Source: CAIKXD01 sp035439485 (lineage in GTDB: Bacteria > Bacteroidota > Bacteroidia > UBA4408). From it: 64,000 bases of DNA. The stretch is taken from positions 71,909-135,908 of the forward strand of contig DAORKI010000002.1 of assembly GCA_035439485.1 (NCBI GenBank), in the 5' to 3' direction. Both the position numbers and the translations under genes were made by a program. The stretch's first letter is position 1. Every line of letters starts with the position of its first letter. The notes below the pieces were generated by a model. The model made no database searches. It worked only from the letters and a program-made list of their open reading frames with translations, and was not told the DNA's origin. Below are positions 45,944 through 51,958 of this stretch, in pieces.

Positions 45944-46576
45944 ATGCCTTCAACAAAGAAACCGCAAACAGCACGTGAATATAATGGACATTTTTCAGAC
46001 CTATTAAACAGCTTTATTAATAGAGTATTTAAACCAGATGATGTATTATTGTTTGTAACCTATCAGCCAAATAATTTAACCTTTGACCCTAATGAAGTAT
46101 CAAAGGTTACAAAACATTTCTTTGGTGATTATGCCTATGTTGAGGTTCTGGAACAAACGTTCAAAAAATCGAACAGGTACAATTATAGTAATTATATTGA
46201 TGGGTATCATTCACACTTTTTTATCAAGCAAAGCGATTATAAGTTAGTTGAGAATCAACTAAAGGATTTAGATATACAAGCAAAGATTGTTTATGATAGA
46301 TTTGGCTTAACAGAACGGTACTTAATAAAACAAAAAGGGCTAACTGGTGATAGAGATGAACCAATTATAAATATTCCAATTGTTAAAGAACAAGCTACAG
46401 AAAAGGGGAATATTATTAAGGAATCTGGAATTAGCAAAAAAGTATTTATTGTGTCGTTTAATGCACCAATTCGATTTGTTCAATATAATTACAACCAACT
46501 AAAATATTATGCTTTAAATCGCTTTTATTTGAAAAATAAATTGTACTGGTTTGCAATATTCATAAATGATACTTGA
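45944..46576 (+). CDS. Divergent HUH-endonuclease-like protein (Rep/relaxase type)
   Basis: A 210-residue protein I cannot place in a named family. It shows, in the right order and spacing, the three motifs of HUH endonucleases: a hydrophobic strand LLFVTYQPN (35-43, motif I), His89-x-His91 in YHSHFFIK (motif II, metal-binding), and Tyr126-x-x-Lys129 in RYLIKQ (motif III, nucleophile). It has no helicase domain. It starts 19 nt after a bulged stem-loop that could be its target. Expected function is single-strand nicking for rolling-circle replication or mobilisation of the element. The motifs are seen; the enzymatic role is inferred. Confidence 0.6.
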   Translation: MPSTKKPQTAREYNGHFSDLLNSFINRVFKPDDVLLFVTYQPNNLTFDPNEVSKVTKHFFGDYAYVEVLEQTFKKSNRYNYSNYIDGYHSHFFIKQSDYKLVENQLKDLDIQAKIVYDRFGLTERYLIKQKGLTGDRDEPIINIPIVKEQATEKGNIIKESGISKKVFIVSFNAPIRFVQYNYNQLKYYALNRFYLKNKLYWFAIFINDT

Positions 46577-46585
46577 ATGAATTAT

Positions 46586-46603
46586 ACCAGGTACCTACCT
46601 GGT
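46586..46603. repeat. Perfect inverted repeat after the HUH gene
   Basis: ACCAGGTA-CC-TACCTGGT, 9 nt after the stop codon. No strong T tract follows, so it may be an operator or secondary structure rather than a terminator. Confidence 0.5.
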
Positions 46604-46878
46604 TTAAAGAATATGGTTGCATATATTAAAATGGTTACCACGCTTATATACGCAAAATTTGAATTTGTGCCTATTAGCCTTTAATATGCCTTTAAGAATT
46701 TTTGGGTATATTTTAGCATAAAAAGTAACTTTTGATTGCCAAAAAGGGAGGTATGTTAGCAAACCCATACTAATAAACATTTTGTAATAAATGCCATTAT
46801 TTGCTTTAAAATCAATGTGCTAAGCAATTTGATTAAATTTTTTGATGATTTTTATGGTGAACAATTATATTTATTGAT
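46604..46878. other. Non-coding gap inside the element
   Basis: About 275 nt with no supported gene and no clear promoter. It is AT-rich apart from short patches and separates the HUH gene from the small frame at 46879. Confidence 0.35.
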
Positions 46879-46998
46879 ATGAAAATAATAATAACACCAA
46901 AACAAGCACGATTAATACTTAAAGGAATACCAAAAAACGCCAAGCTAACAGGAACTGTTAAGGAGTTAAAAAGAATATTTGGGTCGGCAAAAAAATAG
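46879..46998 (+). CDS. Small basic protein, 39 residues (tentative)
   Basis: ATG at 46879 opens MKIIITPKQARLILKGIP, ending in a lysine-rich tail (RIFGSAKK). Twelve of 39 residues are Lys or Arg. There is no recognisable family and no clear promoter or ribosome-binding site. It is listed because it fills an otherwise empty part of the element and reads as a plausible basic peptide; it may be chance. Confidence 0.3.
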   Translation: MKIIITPKQARLILKGIPKNAKLTGTVKELKRIFGSAKK

Positions 46999-47022
46999 TA
47001 GTTTCTTTATTAAAAGGTAACT

Positions 47023-47205
47023 TTAGTTTAGATTATCGATTAACCAAAAGATAAAATCTGACAAATTTGTGTAACTTTTATCATCAATTGTTATTTTGTT
47101 ACCATTTCCAAGAGATTCAATAGATTTCATTATTAAATCATTTTTAAGAAGGCGATTCATTTCTTTAAAACTTGCGGTTGTAAAAGTGTGGTTAGTTGTT
47201 GCCAT
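47023..47205 (-). CDS. Small protein of unknown function (60 residues)
   Basis: MATTNHTFTTASFKEMNRLL then a helical, mildly acidic chain ending FIFWLIDNLN. No family recognised. It lies 15 nt downstream of the LamG/T9SS gene in the same direction, so it is probably the second gene of that transcript. It lacks a signal peptide and so would stay in the cytoplasm, unlike its partner. Confidence 0.5.
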   Translation of the reverse strand: MATTNHTFTTASFKEMNRLLKNDLIMKSIESLGNGNKITIDDKSYTNLSDFIFWLIDNLN

Positions 47206-47220
47206 TAGGAATTTTTTGAA

Positions 47221-48504
47221 TTATTGTAATACTATTTTTCTAATATCGATTGTATTATTTAGGTTGTCTATAACATGAACAAAATAAATTCCATTTCCAC
47301 TCCACGTAGATAAATCAATGTAAGATAGTTGTTGAGTAATCGCGGTGGTAAAAACTGTTTGCCCTATTGCGTTTTCAATTTTTAAGGTGTAACCACTCAT
47401 TAAATTAAAATTACCATAGTCAATAGTAATATGGTCGTTGGTTGGGTTTGGAAATACTTTTATAACATTTATATTGTTTGGAGGGATTAACCCAGTCAAT
47501 AAAGCATTTATTACAAGTGTGTCCATTACAGTAATAAAGGTGGTGTCTGTAATAGTTACAAAATTAGTATCTGTGATTGTAATAAAAGTAGTATCATAAA
47601 TTGTTGCTGAAAGTGAATTAAAGAAAATTGTGTCTATACAAGTTCCATCAGAAACCCATACAAAGGGAACAGTTGAAGGGTTTAAAGAAATTGTATTTGC
47701 AGTATCACCAGTTGACCAAATATTTTGCCCCCCAGATGAAACTGATGTAAGAATTATATTATTAATTAAATTGCAGTTGTTAGTGGCGTTATATAAATTG
47801 CTTATTTCCTGTGTTGTTAGAGCACGATTCCAAATTCCAATATCATCAAGTAAGCCATTGAAAACAGATGGACTCCAATTATAATGTGCACCAAAAATCG
47901 TAGGTAAACTATCATTTAATGGGGCGGTTAATCCACCTGTTGCCATAGCAGTTGATGATGCTAATACATTGTCAACATATATTTGAAACTGACCATCATT
48001 TATTAAACCAGCTGTTCCAGAGTATATGCCAACAACATGATGCCAATTATTATCAAGATATGTATTGTCAGTAATTTGACCAATAGCAATTGCTGGCCCA
48101 TCAGCTCTAAAGGTAATCTTACCTGTATTTATTCCATCATAAGGTTGTTTGCCTACAGCAAGACTTATACAATTAGAATTATGGTCGCCTCCAACTATAG
48201 CCCCTCCTGTTGTTGTTTTAAACCAAGCGGAAATACTCATTGAAGTTATGTTTGTCTGTACATAAGTGGTTTTTATTGTGTCGTTAGTACCATCAAATGA
48301 ATATGTTTTATTAGAAGCCCCAAATCTATCAGTTGCAAGTATAGCACCGTTTACTGTGCCGTTATTACCATTTCCACTAATATCATTTGCATTGCCTGTG
48401 AATGGCCAATACCCTACTAAACCATTTGTAGGCACATAAGTTGGTATTTGAGCAACTAGATTTATTGTAATTGAAATTAACAAAAGAGTAAAAGTTTTTT
48501 TCAT
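47221..48504 (-). CDS. LamG-domain surface protein with T9SS sorting domain (element cargo)
   Basis: A 427-residue exported protein. It has a signal peptide (MKKTFTLLLISITINLVAQ) and a LamG/concanavalin-like domain over about 25-240 (GLVGYWPFTGNANDISGNGNNG, quoted in part: YWPFTGNANDISGNGNNG; then MSISAWFK, WHHVVGIY, GLLDDIGIWNRALTTQEI). Next comes a Thr/Asp stalk of near repeats (DTTFITITDT, NFVTITDT, TFITVMDT) and a T9SS type A domain (KVFPNPTNDHI ... GIYFVHVIDN). The domain usually binds glycans or proteins. I start at the Met at 48504, which gives a normal signal peptide; an ATG at 48528 adds eight residues. A -7 element (TATATTTG, 48533-48526) lies just upstream. It is the only cargo gene with a clear surface role. 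Confidence 0.88.
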   Translation of the reverse strand: MKKTFTLLLISITINLVAQIPTYVPTNGLVGYWPFTGNANDISGNGNNGTVNGAILATDRFGASNKTYSFDGTNDTIKTTYVQTNITSMSISAWFKTTTGGAIVGGDHNSNCISLAVGKQPYDGINTGKITFRADGPAIAIGQITDNTYLDNNWHHVVGIYSGTAGLINDGQFQIYVDNVLASSTAMATGGLTAPLNDSLPTIFGAHYNWSPSVFNGLLDDIGIWNRALTTQEISNLYNATNNCNLINNIILTSVSSGGQNIWSTGDTANTISLNPSTVPFVWVSDGTCIDTIFFNSLSATIYDTTFITITDTNFVTITDTTFITVMDTLVINALLTGLIPPNNINVIKVFPNPTNDHITIDYGNFNLMSGYTLKIENAIGQTVFTTAITQQLSYIDLSTWSGNGIYFVHVIDNLNNTIDIRKIVLQ

Positions 48505-48589
48505 TGTCAGTTTGTTTATTGAAGACAAATATACAAATAACCATATACGGTTACATTAAATCTATGCAATATGTCCATTTTTCCAAAAA

Positions 48590-48826
48590 GTGGATAAAGC
48601 AAAATTCAATATTAAATTTGGTAAATTCGTTGCTGGTAAGCGAATTAAAATGGGTTTTACTCAAAGTGAGTTAGCTTCTATGGTTGGCAACAATGCTCAA
48701 AATATTTCAAGACTGGAAAGGGGTGAAGTAAGCCCAACATTATATTGGGTATCAAAGTTAGCAAAGGCTTTTAATCAATCGCTCTTAGAATTAATTAATG
48801 AATTTGATTCATTCTCTAATAATTAA
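48590..48826 (+). CDS. XRE-family helix-turn-helix regulator
   Basis: A 78-residue single-domain repressor-like protein beginning at GTG 48590. The HTH is clear: FVAGKRIKMGFTQSELASMV (scaffold and helix 2), NNAQNISRLERGEVSPTL (recognition helix and following turn), then LAKAFNQSLLELI. It diverges from the LamG gene with 85 nt between starts and probably controls one or both directions, acting as the regulator of the element's cargo. No ligand domain. Confidence 0.88.
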   Translation: MDKAKFNIKFGKFVAGKRIKMGFTQSELASMVGNNAQNISRLERGEVSPTLYWVSKLAKAFNQSLLELINEFDSFSNN

Positions 48827-48893
48827 AATTGACTGTCGGTTTTCTAAATTTATTTTATACATTTGTTATTAATATTTCAAATATTTAAAGATT

Positions 48894-49076
48894 ATGCAAA
48901 ATAATTCTGACCCTAAAGATAGTAATAACCAACAAGGTAATACACCCCAACCTACTACCCCTCCAAGCGAACCAATACCAGATAGAATAGTTACACAACC
49001 AACAAATACTATCGAACAAAGAAGTTACAGTGAAACAAGCATAAGAGCAAACCAGCAATCAGAGGGCAAAAAATAA
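48894..49076 (+). CDS. Small disordered Pro/Thr/Asn-rich protein (60 residues)
   Basis: The chain (MQNNSDPKDSNNQQGNTPQP ... SYSETSIRANQQSEGKK) is low-complexity and probably unfolded; no family recognised. A perfect -7 element (TACATTTG, 48858-48865) lies 28 nt before the ATG, supporting expression. Its last 68 nt overlap the 3' end of the convergent membrane-protein gene, so one of the two ends may be misplaced or they may be antisense regulated. Confidence 0.45.
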   Translation: MQNNSDPKDSNNQQGNTPQPTTPPSEPIPDRIVTQPTNTIEQRSYSETSIRANQQSEGKK

Positions 49077-49575
49077 TAAAAACCAAGCTTTTTATAGCTT
49101 TTGAATAGTTCTCTTTTCTGAGTTTATTTAGTTCGATGTTGGAATCAATTCTCCTTTGGATATCTTCACATATCCATAATGTTATGTTGGCAGTTTGAAG
49201 TTTTTCATCAAACTTATTGTCAATATATTGAGAAATAACCAAATCTTTAGGCTCAAAACCAATTACACATAAATTACTAATTTTAAAGTTCTGAAAAAGA
49301 AAACAAGCACTGAAAATTAAAGGAACTAACAAAAGGATTCCTGTTAATACCAAGTAATTTGATAGTTTAAATTCACTGGTAAATAAATAAATAATAATTG
49401 AAGGAATAACGGTGATTAAGATAGTCGCTAATTGTTCGGTTCTTCCAGAAAAATACTTGAACGTTTCAATAGTTTCTGCTAATCTTTTTTCTGCTTGTGA
49501 AATAAATAAATCACCCGTTTTATCTGAGATATTTGTCCAATTCACAATATCTGTTCTTCCGTTTACCCAAGCCAT
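49009..49575 (-). CDS. Three-TM membrane protein of unknown function
   Basis: A 188-residue protein: a soluble N-terminus of about 45 residues ending in an amphipathic helix (SQAEKRLAETIETFKYFSGR), TM helices at about 49-65 and 74-94, a 65-residue charged cytoplasmic helix region, and a third TM at about 162-183. An N-terminal coiled helix leading into a TM hairpin resembles small membrane effectors (SLATT or PycTM type) of anti-phage systems, but I see no sequence motif that proves this. A -7 element (TATATTTG, 49602-49595) lies 19 nt upstream. It is accessory cargo of the element. Confidence 0.65.
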   Translation of the reverse strand: MAWVNGRTDIVNWTNISDKTGDLFISQAEKRLAETIETFKYFSGRTEQLATILITVIPSIIIYLFTSEFKLSNYLVLTGILLLVPLIFSACFLFQNFKISNLCVIGFEPKDLVISQYIDNKFDEKLQTANITLWICEDIQRRIDSNIELNKLRKENYSKAIKSLVFIIFCPLIAGLLLCLFHCNFFVR

Positions 49576-49665
49576 ATTTTTAAATTATAAACAGCAAATA
49601 TATTGTTAATTATCACGAACTTTACTCTCAATTAAAACATTATAAATAATTCTAAAACTAAAAGA

Positions 49666-50343
49666 ATGATATACTTAATTCCGACAAAACGAGGTATTGG
49701 AGTTGAAATGTGGGGTACATATGAAGACTTGAAAGAGTTGCACGGTGTTATTGGAAGATTTTGGGCTGATGAAAACTACGAATCAAATAAAGGATTTGAA
49801 AACAGAGACGCCCTATTAAGCAGTTTTTCATATGAAATTAGGAAGGCAAAGGAAGGGAGTAGAATGAAAAGAAAGAAAAGTCATTTATCGTTTGAGAATC
49901 AAGAATATTTTGGAACTGCATTTTCTTGGGTTCACATTTTATTTTCATTAACAGCAATCAAATACAATATGAGATATTACGAAACAAACAAGTATGAAAT
50001 ATCTCTAATACTTTTGCTGGAATTTTGGTTGGAGAAAGCTATGTATAGTTATGATGAAATTGGGGCTCAAAAATTAAGAGGTTTTATTGAGGATGGGCTT
50101 TATGGTGCAAACGACCTTATTTACCAATTTATGAGAAGCATCAATTATGAGTTTTTCTTACTTGGTGGTGGAAAAAAAGCATTTAGACAATTACCAATAT
50201 TATTAAAGAGAGGAATTTATTATACACAAGAATACACACAACATGAAAATTTTCTTAAAGCCGAAGCTGTCCGATTAAATTGTGATGCATCTGAATTGGA
50301 AGTTGGTGATGATGATTTTGATTATGGTGGTATTGAATGGTAA
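49666..50343 (+). CDS. DUF6904-like protein of unknown function
   Basis: A 225-residue cytoplasmic protein that begins MIYLIPTKRGIGVEMWGTYE, followed by a DLKELHGVIGRFWADE segment and YEIRKAKEG, and ends in an acidic tail. The opening (I-x-P-T-K-x-G-x-G-V-E-x-W-G-T-Y-x-D) matches my memory of DUF6904, a family of unknown function scattered among bacteria; this is recall, not a search. The middle is helical (YEISLILLLEFWLEKAMYSY). It is the last gene before the right end of the element and diverges from the membrane-protein gene, so the two may form a cargo pair. Confidence 0.6.
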   Translation: MIYLIPTKRGIGVEMWGTYEDLKELHGVIGRFWADENYESNKGFENRDALLSSFSYEIRKAKEGSRMKRKKSHLSFENQEYFGTAFSWVHILFSLTAIKYNMRYYETNKYEISLILLLEFWLEKAMYSYDEIGAQKLRGFIEDGLYGANDLIYQFMRSINYEFFLLGGGKKAFRQLPILLKRGIYYTQEYTQHENFLKAEAVRLNCDASELEVGDDDFDYGGIEW

Positions 50344-50395
50344 TTAATTAAATTTTGGGTTATCAAATTCAATAAAATTGAGTTTAACCTCAACA

Positions 50396-50418
50396 TTTGC
50401 CACACCTTTTGCCACACT
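50396..50418. repeat. Right copy of the 23-nt GCCACAC arm-type repeat
   Basis: Identical over 23 nt to 44006-44028 and in the same orientation, with TTTGCCACAC units at 50396-50405 and 50408-50417. It is 57 nt from the right att core. Confidence 0.7.
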
Positions 50419-50429
50419 TTAAAACCAAA

Positions 50430-50459
50430 AACCCTTGAAAGTATTACCAATCAAGGGTT
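50430..50459 (-). terminator. Element-borne terminator now serving tRNA-Cys
   Basis: AACCCTTGA (50430-50438) pairs with TCAAGGGTT (50451-50459), 12-nt loop. On the minus strand it follows the tRNA 3' end by 16 nt and is followed by TTTTTGGTTTT. It replaces the terminator left behind at 43853-43880. Confidence 0.65.
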
Positions 50460-50474
50460 TATTTGGAGTTGAGC

Positions 50475-50489
50475 GAGGTCTCGAGCGGA
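50475..50489. repeat. attR: right copy of the core, inside tRNA-Cys
   Basis: GAGGTCTCGAGCGGA, covering the tRNA discriminator, the 3' acceptor strand and part of the T arm (read on the minus strand), plus one flanking base. Confidence 0.88.
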
Positions 50490-50546
50490 TTTGAACCGCT
50501 GTACAAGGTTTTGCAGACCTCTGCCTAACCGCTCGGCCACGAGACC
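50476..50546 (-). tRNA. tRNA-Cys (anticodon GCA)
   Basis: On the minus strand the gene runs from 50546 to 50476 (71 nt, CCA not encoded). The acceptor 5' strand GGTCTCG pairs with CGAGACC at the 3' end. The D arm contains GCCGAGCGGTTAGGC, the anticodon loop reads CTGCAAA with GCA, and the T loop is GGTTCAAATCC. The discriminator base is T (U73), as expected for cysteine tRNA. The element lies directly on its 3' side and the tRNA remains intact. Confidence 0.96.
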
Positions 50547-50613
50547 ATTTTTAAAAGGAATGCAAATTTACAAAAATAAATTGGATTACAAACACAAGAC
50601 CTTAAAAATAAAA

Positions 50614-50637
50614 AAGCCGCTTATTTAAAAGCGGCTT
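50614..50637 (-). terminator. Intrinsic terminator of the thioredoxin/T9SS gene
   Basis: AAGCCGCTT (50614-50622) and AAGCGGCTT (50629-50637) form a 9-bp stem; on the minus strand it is followed by TTTTTATTTTT. It lies about 75 nt beyond the stop codon at 50711. Confidence 0.8.
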
Positions 50638-50710
50638 CATATATGGGTTTGATAAAATAATAGCTATCTGAGAAAAGTAATAGTTTAATTTGTAAAAAAA
50701 CAAGGTAAAA

Positions 50711-51517
50711 TTACTCTTTCACAAACTTCTTAATGACTAGCTCATTATTATTAATTCTTATTTCAGCAAAATAAACACCAGCATTTAAATTTGAAATATT
50801 GAGCGATTTAATTTGATTAGCATTATCAAAATTTTGGGCTAATACAATATTTCCAAGCATATCGAGCAATCTTACTCCATTTAATTTATCTCCTGTAACA
50901 CTTAAGTATAAGTTCTCTTTTGCCGGAGAAGGAAAAACACTAATATTATTATTGGAAACTACATTGTTTACCCCAGCTACTCCTGGATAAATACCATGTG
51001 ATTGAAAGTAAGGATTAAAATCGGCAGCAGTGCTGATTGGCCAAATGTCTTGTTCTAAAATTTGACGGTTAGGTGCAATTAAAATCATTGTTGGAAAAGC
51101 ACTCACATTATACAAATTGTGAAATGTTTGTGGGCCTGCTGTAGCACTTCCTTCTGTTCCGCTAATCCCTAATGGGTAATTTGGGCCAGTAGCGCTCATA
51201 TAAGTAGTTTCCCAACTATGCATTACCGAATTATTGTCATCACGATTGATAGAAACAAAAAACATTGGTGCAGTTGGCGCATTCGCTCCATAAGTAATAA
51301 ATGCTTCATGCAATTTAGGAGCAGTACTTTGACAAGGACCACAAGTAGTGAACATAAAATCTAAAAAAACAAACTTGCCTTGATCTAATTTATCAAATAG
51401 GTTAAAAGTGTTCCCATCAATGTCCTTTGCAGTGAAATCAACTGCTGTGGTTAATGTAGTTTAAGCATTTAAAGTACATGCACTGAATGTACAAATTGCT
51501 AGTAAAAGTTTTTTCAT
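50711..51517 (-). pseudogene. Thioredoxin-fold protein with T9SS domain, broken by a nonsense codon
   Basis: From the ATG at 51517 the frame reads MKKLLLAICTFSACTLNA (a signal peptide) and then TAA at 51463-51461, exactly where the cleavage-site Gln (CAA) is expected. The same frame continues without further stops for 250 codons: TTAVDFTAKDIDGNTFNLFD, FVFLDFMFTTCGPCQS with the thioredoxin CxxC, FPTMILIAPN, and a T9SS type A domain (SVFPSPAKENLYL ... NAGVYFAEI ... KKFVKE). A C-to-T change in one codon explains the break. Promoter and terminator are intact, so the loss is recent or a sequencing error. A shorter frame starting inside at 51355 would lack a signal and is unlikely to work. Confidence 0.8.
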
Positions 51518-51552
51518 GTAGTGTTGTTTTAGGTTAATAAAATATATTTAAT

Positions 51553-51584
51553 CAAAACTACTGATAATATAAAAGTTTGCCAAA
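51553..51584 (-). promoter_or_regulatory. Promoter of the thioredoxin/T9SS pseudogene
   Basis: On the minus strand: TTTG (51584-51581), 20 nt, TAGTTTTG (51560-51553), 35 nt before the ATG at 51517. A full consensus match, preserved although the gene is broken. Confidence 0.65.
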
Positions 51585-51587
51585 TTT

Positions 51588-51938
51588 TTATGCTTCCATT
51601 ATAATTGAAACCGCATTTACATTACCATTCATGGGAGGATTTAATTTGGTAACAGTTAAAACTACTTTTTGCAGATGATTTAGTTCGCCTTTTAGTCTCT
51701 TTATGATTCGGGCAGCAACATTTTCGAGTAAATTAGCTCTAATTGCCATTTCTTCTTTAACAATATTAAAAACAATGCAGTAATCAATTGTTTTGTTTAG
51801 GTCATCAGTTTTAGCAGCTTCGGTAAAATCGGTTTCCAAGATGACATCTACACTGTAATTACTACCAATCATTGCTTCTTCTTGAAGACAACCATGATAG
51901 GCATACAATTGAATATTGTTTAAGTGTATTTTATGCAT
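51588..51938 (-). CDS. folB: Dihydroneopterin aldolase
   Basis: FolB converts 7,8-dihydroneopterin to 6-hydroxymethyl-dihydropterin in folate synthesis. The 116-residue protein has the family blocks LNNIQLYAYHGCLQEEAMIG (Tyr/His and the Glu that binds the pterin), SVDVILETDF, and LLENVAARIIKRL; it ends VTKLNPPMNGNVNAVSI. It lies 20 nt downstream of the DUF4369/thioredoxin gene and is probably co-transcribed with it. Confidence 0.94.
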   Translation of the reverse strand: MHKIHLNNIQLYAYHGCLQEEAMIGSNYSVDVILETDFTEAAKTDDLNKTIDYCIVFNIVKEEMAIRANLLENVAARIIKRLKGELNHLQKVVLTVTKLNPPMNGNVNAVSIIMEA

Positions 51939-51958
51939 AAATCACATTTTGGAATAAA

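Larger units (their letters stand above)
43886..50489. mobile_element. Integrative element inserted in tRNA-Cys
   Basis: Bounded by 15-bp direct repeats GAGGTCTCGAGCGGA (43886-43900 and 50475-50489); the right copy is the 3' end of an intact tRNA-Cys. Inside are a tyrosine integrase next to the left end, an excisionase-like HTH protein, a HUH-like endonuclease with stem-loops, a LamG/T9SS protein, an XRE regulator and several unknowns, about 6.6 kb in all. Two identical 23-nt repeats lie just inside the ends. No conjugation or phage structural genes are present, so it would move with help or be limited to excision, replication and re-integration. Confidence 0.88.

Noticed and set aside
45944..46576. 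IS200/IS605-type TnpA transposase
   Set aside because: The chain is longer than TnpA, and the hairpin lies only on one side. There are no paired subterminal hairpins bounding the gene as in that family.
44069..50343. Conjugative element or prophage
   Set aside because: No Tra/VirB, coupling protein, capsid, tail or lysis genes are present in the 6.6 kb.
7810..51463. Stop-codon reassignment (TAA read as Gln), suggested by two genes with internal TAA
   Set aside because: Most intact genes in the window end in TAA at the expected family length, so TAA is a normal stop; the two cases are nonsense mutations.
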